The position numbers were made by a program, and so were the translations under genes. The notes below the pieces were generated by a model. The model ran no database searches. It was not told where the DNA came from and saw nothing but the letters and a program-made list of their open reading frames with translations. Of a stretch of 64,000 bases of DNA, positions 42,273 through 50,191 are shown in pieces. Positions within the stretch are counted from its first letter, which is position 1. Each line of letters begins with the position of its first letter. This DNA is from Geothrix sp. SG200 (lineage in GTDB: Bacteria > Acidobacteriota > Holophagae > Holophagales > Holophagaceae): positions 1 through 64,000 of the forward strand of contig NZ_JAKZFR010000007.1 in NCBI RefSeq assembly GCF_022808935.1. Reading direction: 5' to 3'.

Positions 42273-43319
42273 TCAGTAGCCCTCGCCCTCCGCCGCCGCC
42301 TTCACCTTCCCCCGATGGAAGCGGAAAAGGAAGGTCAGGTAGGCGATGGCGATGGGGAAGCCGATGAGCCACCAGACCAGGCCCGCGCGAAGGCCGTGGG
42401 AGCCCACGCTGGCGTTGAGGGCCGTCAGGTCGAACCGGGGGTCGAGGGTGGATCTCAGCATCACCGGGTAGACGCAGGCCGCGCTGGCCGCGAGGAGGCC
42501 GAGGATGAAGGCCCCGGATCCCAGGAAGGCCATCAGGAACCGCTCCCGCTTGAGACCCACGAACACCAGGCCCAGGCCCGCAAGGAAGATGAGGGAGGCC
42601 ACCCAGCCCAGCGGGGCCTGCGGGAGGCGGTGGAAGATGCCGGGGTTCACGGCCGAGGTGGCGTAGCTGGCCACGATCCACAGGACCAGCACGGCGCCCC
42701 ACAGCTTCATGCCGAGCCCCTTGGCACGGTCGTGCACGGCGCCCTCCGTCTTCCAGGCCAGGAACAGGGCGCCATGGCCGGCCACGGTCACCAGGGCGAA
42801 CACCCCGATGAGGACGGTGTACCAGTCGAGGATGCCGGGCTGGGGGCCCTGGCGGAAGTTGGTCCAGAGCGCCATCTCGAAGTAGCCGCTCCCGTCCACG
42901 GGCACGCCCCGGAGGACATTGCCCAGGGCCGCGCCGAACAGGATGGGGAGCAGCACGCTGGAGAACGCGAAGGCCCCGTCCCAGAAGTGCCGCCAGAGTC
43001 CATCCTCCAGGTGGGACCGGAACTCGATGGAGATGCCGCGGGCCATCAGGCACCAGACCACCAGCCAGAGGGCGAGGTAGAAGCCCGAGAACCCCGAGGC
43101 CAGCACCTTGGGAAAGGCCAGGAACAGGGAGCCTCCGCCCGCCAGCAGCCAGACCTCGTTCCCATCCCACAGGGGGCCGATGGCGCCCAGCACCTCGCGG
43201 CGTTCCTCATTGGTCTTGGCCACCACCAGGTGCAGGATGCCGGCGCCGAAGTCGAAGCCGTCCATCACGACATAGATGGCCATCATCACGGAGACAAGCC
43301 AGAACCAGAGCATTTCCAT
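42273..43319 (-). CDS. cydB: Cytochrome bd oxidase subunit II
   Basis: A 348-residue membrane protein with eight or more helices. YVVMDGFDFGAGILH near 16-30, GPLWDGNEVWLLAGG near 48-62 and HFWDGAFAFSSVLLPILFGAALG near 110 are signature CydB motifs. It pairs with CydA to form the quinol oxidase that reduces oxygen at low concentration. It starts nine bases after the cydA stop. No CydX-like small subunit is obvious. Confidence 0.95.
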   Translation of the reverse strand: MEMLWFWLVSVMMAIYVVMDGFDFGAGILHLVVAKTNEERREVLGAIGPLWDGNEVWLLAGGGSLFLAFPKVLASGFSGFYLALWLVVWCLMARGISIEFRSHLEDGLWRHFWDGAFAFSSVLLPILFGAALGNVLRGVPVDGSGYFEMALWTNFRQGPQPGILDWYTVLIGVFALVTVAGHGALFLAWKTEGAVHDRAKGLGMKLWGAVLVLWIVASYATSAVNPGIFHRLPQAPLGWVASLIFLAGLGLVFVGLKRERFLMAFLGSGAFILGLLAASAACVYPVMLRSTLDPRFDLTALNASVGSHGLRAGLVWWLIGFPIAIAYLTFLFRFHRGKVKAAAEGEGY

Positions 43320-43328
43320 GGCAGCCTC

Positions 43329-44663
43329 CTAGGCCTTCTGGGAGTGGGAGACGGGGCCGTGGGCGATCTCCCGGCCGATGAGGAAGAGCCACAGGACGCT
43401 CAGCACCACGAAGATGCCGGCGAATCCGAGCGTCGTGAACGCGGTGTGGCCTGCGTTCACCGTGGGGGAGCCGCCCTGGATGGTGCGCAGCAGGCCGTAG
43501 ATGAGCCAGGGCTGGCGGCCGAACTCGGCCACCGCCCAGCCAGCGGCCGTGGCGATGTACGGGAAGGGGAAGGCCAGCATCAGTACCCAGAGCATGGGTC
43601 GCGCGGTATCGAGGCGGTTCTTCCAGAGCAGCAAGGCGGCCAGGCCCGTGATCGCGATCATGATCGTGCCCAGGCCCGCCATGATGTGGAAGCTGTAGTA
43701 GAGCAGCTCGATGTTCTGTGGCCACTGGTCCTCGGGGAACTCGAGCAGGCCCTTCACGTTGCTGGAGAAGCTGCCGTAGGCGATGAAGCTCAGCACGGCG
43801 GGCAGCTGGATGGGATTCTCGATCCGCCGCTGGGCCACGTTGGGCTGGCCCACCAGGGTGAGGTTGGCGCGGGGCCCGCTCTCGAAGCGGCCTTCCATGG
43901 CCGCCAGCGTGATGGGCTGGTACTTCGCCACGAGCTTGCCGGAGATGTCTCCCGTGGGGAAGGCCACGAGCACGCTGAAGATCAGGCCCAGGATCGTGCC
44001 CGCCCGCAGGTTTAGCCGGGCCTGCTCCAGGTGGATGCCCTTGAGGGTCCAGTAGGCGCCGATGGCCGCCACCACGAAGGAGGCCGTCACCACGGAGGCG
44101 ATCATGTTGTGGGCGTACTGGCCCAGCGCCCAGGGGTTGAGCACGAAGGCCCAGAAGCTGGCGAGCTGGAGGCTGCCGTCGGCGGCATGGGTGTAGCCCA
44201 CGGGATGCTGCATGAACGCGTTGGTGGCGATGATGAAGTAGCCCGAGAGCCAGCTTCCGATCCACAGCGCCAGGGCGGCCCCGAAGTGGCCCTTCGGCGA
44301 GAGCTTCTTCTCGCCCCAGATCAGCATCCCCAGGAAGCTGCTCTCCAGGAAGAAGGCGAACATGCCCTCCATGCCCAGGGTCTGGCCGATGATGCCGCCG
44401 GAGAATCGCGAGAAGGCGGCCCAGTTCGTGCCGAACTGGAACTCCAGCGGAATGCCCGTCACCACGCCCACGGCGAAGTTGATGCCGAAGATCTTGATCC
44501 AGAAGCGAGCCGCGTCGTTGTAGCGCGCCTCGCCCGTGCGGAGGCCCATGGCCTTCAGCACGACGATCACCAGGGCGAGCCCCATCGTCAGCTGCGGAAA
44601 CAGGTAGTGGTAGGTCGCCGTGAAGCCGAACTGAAGCCTGTGCCAGAAAAGCGGATCACCCAT
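43329..44663 (-). CDS. cydA: Cytochrome bd oxidase subunit I
   Basis: A 444-residue subunit. It has the N-terminal heme-ligand region FGFTATYHYLFPQLTMG (His near 19), QYAHNM near 185 and GWAVAEFGRQPW near 383, with the quinol-binding loop between them short. Length and loop place it in the short-Q-loop (CIO-like) group. It accepts electrons from quinol and passes them to oxygen. GGGAG lies six bases before the ATG. A promoter and palindromic operator lie about 120-165 bases upstream. Confidence 0.95.
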   Translation of the reverse strand: MGDPLFWHRLQFGFTATYHYLFPQLTMGLALVIVVLKAMGLRTGEARYNDAARFWIKIFGINFAVGVVTGIPLEFQFGTNWAAFSRFSGGIIGQTLGMEGMFAFFLESSFLGMLIWGEKKLSPKGHFGAALALWIGSWLSGYFIIATNAFMQHPVGYTHAADGSLQLASFWAFVLNPWALGQYAHNMIASVVTASFVVAAIGAYWTLKGIHLEQARLNLRAGTILGLIFSVLVAFPTGDISGKLVAKYQPITLAAMEGRFESGPRANLTLVGQPNVAQRRIENPIQLPAVLSFIAYGSFSSNVKGLLEFPEDQWPQNIELLYYSFHIMAGLGTIMIAITGLAALLLWKNRLDTARPMLWVLMLAFPFPYIATAAGWAVAEFGRQPWLIYGLLRTIQGGSPTVNAGHTAFTTLGFAGIFVVLSVLWLFLIGREIAHGPVSHSQKA

Positions 44664-44780
44664 GGTTTCTCCCGGAATGAATGGCCTGCGACGCCTCTGG
44701 ATCCATGATGCGCGGCCAGTATCCCATGCCGGCCTGGATGGGGCCCACCCAAAGACTTGAAACCAAACGGGAAACCGTCG

Positions 44781-44794
44781 GTGATGGAAATCAC
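44781..44794 (-). promoter_or_regulatory. CRP/FNR-type palindrome at the cydAB start site
   Basis: GTGATTTCCATCAC on the minus strand is a perfect 5-bp inverted repeat, equally read as GTGA-N6-TCAC. It lies just downstream of the proposed -10, near +1 to +14, where a bound regulator would block transcription. Confidence 0.55.
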
Positions 44795-44801
44795 TTTGTT
44801 T

Positions 44802-44830
44802 TTAATAGTCTTAAATCGTTATTTAGTCAT
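44802..44830 (-). promoter_or_regulatory. cydAB promoter
   Basis: On the minus strand ATGACT (44825-44830) and TATTAA (44802-44807) are 17 bases apart in an AT-rich stretch that is unusual in this window. The leader to the cydA ATG would be about 130 bases. Confidence 0.5.
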
Positions 44831-44920
44831 ATCCTATTTTCATCCCAGCGCTGGACCGCTCGCGGTTCCGGAAAGCTCAGGGGTAGGGGAGGCGGGCCCG
44901 GGGTGGGCCCGCCGTTTTAT
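44831..44920 (+). ncRNA. Candidate small RNA ending in a rho-independent terminator
   Basis: A stretch without a gene on either strand contains in order the palindrome CCAGCGCTGG (44845-44854), the hairpin ACCGC-TC-GCGGT (44855-44866), and a terminator at 44891-44920: GGCGGGCCC and GGGCCCGCC around GGGGT, then GTTTTATT. The T-run is on the plus strand, yet no plus-strand gene precedes it for 2.6 kb. A weak promoter (TTGTTT at 44796, TATTTA at 44820) could drive it. Transcription is unproven. Confidence 0.4.
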
Positions 44921-44953
44921 TGGTCCAGCCTCCGCGCCGGGGTTGACCGCCGG

Positions 44954-45364
44954 TCAGCCCTCGACCACGATCTCCGAGGTGATGGGCACGGCCGGCCGCA
45001 GCATGGCGGACACCCCGCAGTAGGTCTCCTCGGACAGCTTCACGGCACGCTCCAGCTTGTCCATGGGCAGGTCCCTGCCCCGGAACACATAGCGGACATG
45101 GATGCCGGTGAAGATCCGGGGATGCTCCTCCCGGGCCTCGGCGCTCACCTGCACCTCGAGGCCGTCCAGCTTCACGCGCATCTTCTCGAGGATGCTCACC
45201 ACGTCGATGGCGGTGCATCCGCCGAGCCCGGCCAGGACGAGCCCCTTGGGCCGGGGCCCCTTGGTGGGCGCCCCGTCGCCGGCCGGCACGTCGATGTGGT
45301 ACTGGTGGCCTTCCTGGTCCACCCGGAACGTCAGGCCGGATTCCCAGCGGACCTTGGCTTCCAT
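44954..45364 (-). CDS. OsmC/Ohr family protein
   Basis: A 136-residue protein of the OsmC fold. The two conserved cysteines lie in GLGGCTAIDVVSIL near 49 and EETYCGVSAML near 115, the pair that reduces organic hydroperoxides or reactive sulfur species. Length and motif agree with the OsmC/YhfA branch. It is last in the long ArsR-to-OsmC gene run, starting ten bases after the carboxymuconolactone-decarboxylase-like gene. A thiol-based detoxification role fits its neighbours. Confidence 0.88.
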   Translation of the reverse strand: MEAKVRWESGLTFRVDQEGHQYHIDVPAGDGAPTKGPRPKGLVLAGLGGCTAIDVVSILEKMRVKLDGLEVQVSAEAREEHPRIFTGIHVRYVFRGRDLPMDKLERAVKLSEETYCGVSAMLRPAVPITSEIVVEG

Positions 45365-45374
45365 GCGCGCCTCC

Positions 45375-45749
45375 CTACTCCGCCAGATCCTCCAGGATCG
45401 GGGCGGCCGCGTCCAGGATACCGGCGGCGATCAGATGCCGGGCGATGCGGACGGCGTCCAGGACCTCCTCCCGGGTGGCGCCCTCCTGCATCGCCATGCG
45501 CGCCTGCGACCGGGCGCAGCTCGCCTGGCGGCGGCCCAGCGCCGCGGCCACGGCCATGAGGTGCCGGTACTTCAGGGGGATCGTGCTCTCCGGCCGCTGC
45601 ACACTGCCGTGGGAGAGCTGCGCCGTGGACATCAGCAGGTCTGGAGCCAGCTCCTTCAGCTGCCCCGGCCACTTCGGAAGGGTGTCTCCCATCTTCCCCT
45701 GCATCATCTGCAGGATCTGGTCGGGGGTGGGCGGGGTCTGGACGCTCAT
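45375..45749 (-). CDS. Carboxymuconolactone decarboxylase/AhpD-like protein with altered active site
   Basis: A 124-residue all-helical protein resembling AhpD-like CMD proteins (LKYRHLMAVAAALGRRQASC, then GATREEVLDAVRIARHLIAAG). The active family has ExxCxxCxxxH; here the segment reads QASCARSQARM, so the second Cys is Ser and the Glu and His are absent. It may bind rather than react, or use a single cysteine. GGAG precedes the ATG. It is flanked by rhodanese and OsmC genes in the same run. Confidence 0.78.
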   Translation of the reverse strand: MSVQTPPTPDQILQMMQGKMGDTLPKWPGQLKELAPDLLMSTAQLSHGSVQRPESTIPLKYRHLMAVAAALGRRQASCARSQARMAMQEGATREEVLDAVRIARHLIAAGILDAAAPILEDLAE

Positions 45750-45766
45750 GGCAGGTCTCCGGGGGG

Positions 45767-46117
45767 TCAGGACAGCAAGGTGGCGATGCGGCGCCAGGAG
45801 CCGAGGTTGTGCACTTCCTTGAAGCCCTTGCGCTTGAGGATGGCGACCGCGAACCCGCTACGGCTGCCGCTGTCGCAGCAGAGGAGCACGGGGCGCTCGG
45901 GGTCGAGTTCCTTGGACCGCTGGTCCAGCTGGTCGGCGGGGATGTTGACGGCCTTGGGGTGCGAGGCGGTGCGGTACTCACCCGCGGTGCGGACATCCAC
46001 GATCTGCGCCCCCCGCGCCAGCAGGGCCTTCACGTCCGCCGCCGAGGCGGAGCGGCGGCTCCACAGCAGGTAGCCGATGGCGGCCACCGGGATGAGGTAG
46101 ATCCAGTATTCGGCCAT
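45767..46117 (-). CDS. Membrane-anchored rhodanese-domain protein
   Basis: A 116-residue protein with one N-terminal membrane helix (IYLIPVAAIGYLLW) and a rhodanese domain. The active loop is LLCCDSGSRSG near 79-88, giving the sulfane-carrying cysteine within CDSGSRS, plus an adjacent second Cys. It would transfer sulfane sulfur between thiols at the inner membrane. Its ATG overlaps the thioredoxin stop by one base. The adjacent DUF2892 genes are typical partners of rhodanese domains, as in E. coli YgaP, which fuses both. Confidence 0.87.
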   Translation of the reverse strand: MAEYWIYLIPVAAIGYLLWSRRSASAADVKALLARGAQIVDVRTAGEYRTASHPKAVNIPADQLDQRSKELDPERPVLLCCDSGSRSGFAVAILKRKGFKEVHNLGSWRRIATLLS

Positions 46118-46440
46118 CAGGCGCCCGCCTGCTGGAGGGCCGCCAGGAGCGTGTGCGCAGGCTGGACGCCCACCATGCGGCTCAGGATGCGGCCATCCTT
46201 GAGCACCACGAGCGTGGGAATGCTCTGGACGCCGAACTGGCCGGCCAGCAGCGGCTCCTCATCCACGTTGACCTTCGCCACGATGGCCTTCGCGCCCGCG
46301 GTCTTGGCGACTTCGTCAAGGATGGGCCCCTGCATGCGGCAGGGGCCGCACCAGGGGGCCCAGAAATCGATGAGCACGGGGTTCCCGTGAGAAGAGACCT
46401 TGTGGAAGGCCTCGGTGGTGAGGTGGATGACTTCAGACAT
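46117..46440 (-). CDS. Thioredoxin
   Basis: A 107-residue thioredoxin with the active site WCGPC near residues 30-34 in FWAPWCGPCR and the cis-proline motif SIPTLVVL near 74. It has no signal peptide, so it acts in the cytoplasm. GGAG lies six bases before the ATG at 46440. It is coupled to the rhodanese gene by a one-base overlap and could recycle persulfide or disulfide on it. It is probably not the housekeeping thioredoxin, given its place in this run. Confidence 0.92.
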   Translation of the reverse strand: MSEVIHLTTEAFHKVSSHGNPVLIDFWAPWCGPCRMQGPILDEVAKTAGAKAIVAKVNVDEEPLLAGQFGVQSIPTLVVLKDGRILSRMVGVQPAHTLLAALQQAGA

Positions 46441-46496
46441 GGCGACTCCAGAATCAGGGGGAAGAAGAGTTGTGGACACAGCAGTCCGCGCGGGTC

Positions 46497-46679
46497 CTAC
46501 TTCGCCGCAGCCCAGAGCAGGCCCATCACGGCGCCATAGGTGATGGCGCGCAGCGGTGTGGCCGTGAGCGGGCAGGTGCCCGTGCTGCAGCCCACCAGCC
46601 GCTGGTAGGCGTAGCCCAGGACTCCGCCGACTGCGAGGCCCAGGAGGATGCGGAGGGCCATGGGCTTCACCGCGAGCAT
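46497..46679 (-). CDS. DUF6132-like small membrane protein
   Basis: A 60-residue protein with two hydrophobic helices around VGCSTGTCPLTATP, a loop with two cysteines that is typical of the DUF6132/YtxH-like group found beside rhodanese and thioredoxin genes. The ATG at 46679 lies inside the end of the DUF2892 gene; an ATG at 46661 is the alternative. Function unknown, but the conserved Cys pair could exchange thiols or metal. Confidence 0.72.
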   Translation of the reverse strand: MLAVKPMALRILLGLAVGGVLGYAYQRLVGCSTGTCPLTATPLRAITYGAVMGLLWAAAK

Positions 46680-46879
46680 CCCACGCCCTGACCTTCAGGC
46701 ACGCCGAGCTTGCGCAGGATGGTGGACATGAGGCACCAGTTGGTGAGGCCGCTCTGGAGCAGGTTCGCGCCCACGAACACGGTGAACCAGATCCAGTTCG
46801 GGTTGTGGAACTTCGCCAGGGCGAGGCTCAGCAGGATGAAGGTGCCGGCAACGGTGTGGACGATGCGATCGACGTTCAT
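46667..46879 (-). CDS. DUF2892 (YgaP-type membrane domain) protein
   Basis: A 70-residue protein with NVDRIVHTVAGTFILLSLAL and NWIWFTVFVGANLLQSGLTNWCLMSTILRKLG, the DUF2892 pattern seen as the membrane half of YgaP-like rhodaneses. It forms two membrane helices with a conserved Cys in NWCLM. It starts nine bases after the RND permease stop, in the same run, and ends overlapping the next start. Confidence 0.87.
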   Translation of the reverse strand: MNVDRIVHTVAGTFILLSLALAKFHNPNWIWFTVFVGANLLQSGLTNWCLMSTILRKLGVPEGQGVGCSR

Positions 46880-46888
46880 GAGTGGCTC

Positions 46889-49800
46889 CTATTCGCTGAC
46901 GGGGGTGGAGGCCTCGCGCTGGAGGTCCGCGGCGCGGCCCCGGCGGGCCACGAGGTAGTAGAGGACGGGGATGGACGGCACAGACAGCAGGGTGGCCGCC
47001 ACCGAGCCCGCCATGAGGCTGATGGCCAGTCCCTGGAAGATGGGATCCGCCAGCATCACCAGTGAGCCCACAATCACGGCCGCGGCAGTGAGGAGGATGG
47101 GACGGAAGCGCACCACGCCGGCTTCCTCCACCGCCAGCGCCAGCGGCATCCCCTCGCGCAGCTTCAGCTCGATGAAGTCCACGAGGATGATGCTGTTGCG
47201 GACGATGATGCCGGCGCCGGCGATGAAGCCGATCATGCTGGTGGCCGTGAAGAAGGCGCCGAAGAGGCCGTGGGCGGGAATGATGCCGATGAGGGAGAGC
47301 GGGATCGGCACCAGGATCACCCAGGGAATCTCGAAGCTCTCGAACCAGCCGACAACCAGCACGAAGATCAGCACCAGCACGGCGGCGAAGGCCATGCCGA
47401 GGTCCCGGAAGACTTCGAGGGTGATGTGCCACTCGCCGTCCCACTTCATGATCAGGTTCTCGGTGTTCTCGGGATGGGCGAGGCCCAGGCGGACCACCTC
47501 TGCGCCGCCGGTGCCCTTCATGGCGTCGATCTTCTTGTTGAGCGCCGCCAGGGCGTAGACGGGGCTTTCGATGGCGCCCGCCAGATCGGAGAACACATAG
47601 GTGACGGGCATCAGGTTCTTGTGATGGATGACCGGCTCCTCGGCGCCATCCTTCACCGTCACCAGTTCGCGGATGGGCACCATGCCCCGGGCCCCGGGAA
47701 CGTAGAGCTGGAGGATCTGGTCGAGCCGCTGGCGCTTCTCGGCCGGGAGCTGAACCACCACCGGCACCTGGCTGGAGCCGCGCAGCACATGGAAGGTGCC
47801 GGCAGTGTGGCCGTAGCCGGCCATGTAGAGCGTCTGGACCACATGGGCGGGGGCGACGCCGTGGAGGGCGGCCTTTTCCCGGTCGAGCACCAGGCTGATC
47901 TTGGGCGAAGTCTCGTTCAGCGTCGAGTCGACATCCACGATGCCGTCCACGCTCTTGAACGCCCCCAGGACATCGCCGGCCAGCCGTGCGCGCTCGGCAT
48001 CGGAAGGCCCGTAGACCTCCGCCACGATGGTGTCCATGACCGGCGGCCCGGGCGGGATCTCCACGAGCTTCATGCGGGCCCCGGCGGGCTTGGAGATCTT
48101 CTCAAGCTCGGGACGCAGGCGCACGACGATGTCGTGGCTCTGCTCCTTCCGGTCGCCCTTGGGCACCAGGTTCACCTGGATGTCCACCATCTCCGCCGCC
48201 TGGCGGAGGAAGCTGTGCCGGACCATGCCCACGAAGGTGAAGGGCGCGGCCTCTCCGGCGTACACCTGGACGTTGCGGACGGTGGGCTCCTTGAGCAGCC
48301 GGCGGGCGATGTCCTGGCCGGCGGCAAGGGCGTCCTCCCTCGGTGTCCCGGCGGGCAGGTCGAGCTGGACCATGAACTCCGACTTGTTGTCGAAGGGCAG
48401 CATCTTCACCTTCACCACGCCGAAGCCCACCAGGGACATGGCCGCCAGGAGCAGCACCACCACGCCGCCGAAGAAGGTCCAGCGGACCTTGGGCTCGTTG
48501 ATCAGGGCCCGGATGGCCTTGCGGTAGAGCGCGGAGAACTTCGTGTCCGGCGCCACTTCGGGGTTCTTGTCCTGCCAGTCGTGCTCCGGCTCGGGGGCAG
48601 CGGTTTCCGGGGTCGCGGGATGAAGTCCGGACTCGTCCGTATCCGGCAGGTGCGCCTCCTTCTTGAACACGTTCAGGCTGGCCCAGGGGCTGATGACGAA
48701 CGCGATGAGCAGGCTGAAGATCATGGCCACGCTGGCGCCGATGGGGATCGGGCGCATGTAGGGGCCCATGAGCCCTCGCACGAAGGCCATGGGGAGGATG
48801 GCGGCGATGACCGCGAAGGTGGCCAGGATCGTGGGATTGCCCACCTCGTCCACCGCCTCCACCACCACCGTGGCGAAGCTCTTGCGGAGGCCCGGAAGGT
48901 GCATGTGCCGGTGGATGTTCTCCACCACCACGATGGCGTCGTCCACCAGGATGCCGATCGAGAAGATCAGGGCGAACAGGGTGACCCGGTTCAGCGTGTA
49001 GCCGAACAGGTAGGTGATGAGCAGGGTGAGGGCCAGCGTGACGGGCACGGCCACGCCCACCACCACGGCGCTGCGCCAGCCCATGGTGAGCAGGATCAGC
49101 GCGATGACGCTCAGGGTGGCGATGAGCAGATGCTCGATGAGCTCGTTGGACTTGTCGCCGGCCGTCTCGCCGTAGTTCCGGGTGACGGTCACCTTGACGT
49201 CGTGGGGGATGAGGTTGCCGCGGAGGACCTCCACCTTGGCCAGGACCTGCTCGGCCAGGGCGGTGGCGTTGGTGCCCGCCCGCTTGGACAGGGCGATGCT
49301 CACGGCGGGCTCGAAGCCGGGCCGGGCAGCGTCCGCGTAGAGAACCATGGGCGGCTCGGGCTCGGGGGCGTCCACCACCTTGGCGACATCCGCGAGGTAG
49401 ACGGGCTTCATGTTCCGCACGCCCACCACGAGGCGGCGCAGCTCGGAGGCCTGAAGCACGAAGCCGGTGGCCTCGAGCTCCGTGCGCTTGCCGTGGTCGA
49501 CGAGCGCGCCCGCGGGCAGCTGGGCCTCGGCGGCCTGCAGGGCCGGCTGGAGCTCTCCGATGGACATGTTGATGGAGCGCAGGCGATCAGGGTCCGGCTC
49601 GATGCGGACCATGCGGCGGGCGCCGCCGATGACCTTCACCTGGGCTGTGCTTGGAACGTCGGACAGCTCCCGCGCCAGGACGTCGCCCAGCTTGCGCAGC
49701 TGGCCGGGGGTCTGGGCCGAGCCCTCGCTTCCATGGAGCGTGAGCACCAGGAAGGGCACGTCGTCGATGGTCTGGAGCTTGATGATGGGCTTCATGGCCC

Positions 49801-50191
49801 CGGGCGGCAGGATCTGGGGGTTGGCCGCCAGCTCCTGGTAGATCTTCACCAGGCTGGGCTCCTGGGGCTCGTTCACCTTGAAGCGCACGGTGATGAGCGC
49901 CATGCCCGGCGTGCTCATGCTGTAGAGATACTCGACGCCGGGGATGCCCCAGAGCCGACGCTCCAGGGGCGTGGTGACCTGGCTCTCGATTTCCTTGGGG
50001 CTCGCCCCGGGATAGGGCACGTACAGATCGACCATCGGCACGATGATCTGGGGTTCCTCCTCCCGCGGCGTGAGCACCACGGCGAGGATGCCCAGCAGCA
50101 GCGACGCCAGGACGATGAGGGGGGTCAGCTTGCTGCGGAGGAAGCCCTTCGCCAGCCGGCCGGCCAGACCCAGCTTGGGTTCACTTGCCAT
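46889..50191 (-). CDS. RND efflux permease (HAE1-like)
   Basis: A 1100-residue inner-membrane RND pump with twelve helices and two large periplasmic loops. The proton-relay pair lies in GILVDDAIVVVENI in helix 4, the HAE1/AcrB form rather than the metal-exporting CzcA form (typically DGAVV). It would drive export through the periplasmic adaptor and TolC-like protein encoded just upstream. It overlaps the adaptor gene by 11 bases. Substrates are likely organic or amphipathic compounds. Confidence 0.92.
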   Translation of the reverse strand: MASEPKLGLAGRLAKGFLRSKLTPLIVLASLLLGILAVVLTPREEEPQIIVPMVDLYVPYPGASPKEIESQVTTPLERRLWGIPGVEYLYSMSTPGMALITVRFKVNEPQEPSLVKIYQELAANPQILPPGAMKPIIKLQTIDDVPFLVLTLHGSEGSAQTPGQLRKLGDVLARELSDVPSTAQVKVIGGARRMVRIEPDPDRLRSINMSIGELQPALQAAEAQLPAGALVDHGKRTELEATGFVLQASELRRLVVGVRNMKPVYLADVAKVVDAPEPEPPMVLYADAARPGFEPAVSIALSKRAGTNATALAEQVLAKVEVLRGNLIPHDVKVTVTRNYGETAGDKSNELIEHLLIATLSVIALILLTMGWRSAVVVGVAVPVTLALTLLITYLFGYTLNRVTLFALIFSIGILVDDAIVVVENIHRHMHLPGLRKSFATVVVEAVDEVGNPTILATFAVIAAILPMAFVRGLMGPYMRPIPIGASVAMIFSLLIAFVISPWASLNVFKKEAHLPDTDESGLHPATPETAAPEPEHDWQDKNPEVAPDTKFSALYRKAIRALINEPKVRWTFFGGVVVLLLAAMSLVGFGVVKVKMLPFDNKSEFMVQLDLPAGTPREDALAAGQDIARRLLKEPTVRNVQVYAGEAAPFTFVGMVRHSFLRQAAEMVDIQVNLVPKGDRKEQSHDIVVRLRPELEKISKPAGARMKLVEIPPGPPVMDTIVAEVYGPSDAERARLAGDVLGAFKSVDGIVDVDSTLNETSPKISLVLDREKAALHGVAPAHVVQTLYMAGYGHTAGTFHVLRGSSQVPVVVQLPAEKRQRLDQILQLYVPGARGMVPIRELVTVKDGAEEPVIHHKNLMPVTYVFSDLAGAIESPVYALAALNKKIDAMKGTGGAEVVRLGLAHPENTENLIMKWDGEWHITLEVFRDLGMAFAAVLVLIFVLVVGWFESFEIPWVILVPIPLSLIGIIPAHGLFGAFFTATSMIGFIAGAGIIVRNSIILVDFIELKLREGMPLALAVEEAGVVRFRPILLTAAAVIVGSLVMLADPIFQGLAISLMAGSVAATLLSVPSIPVLYYLVARRGRAADLQREASTPVSE

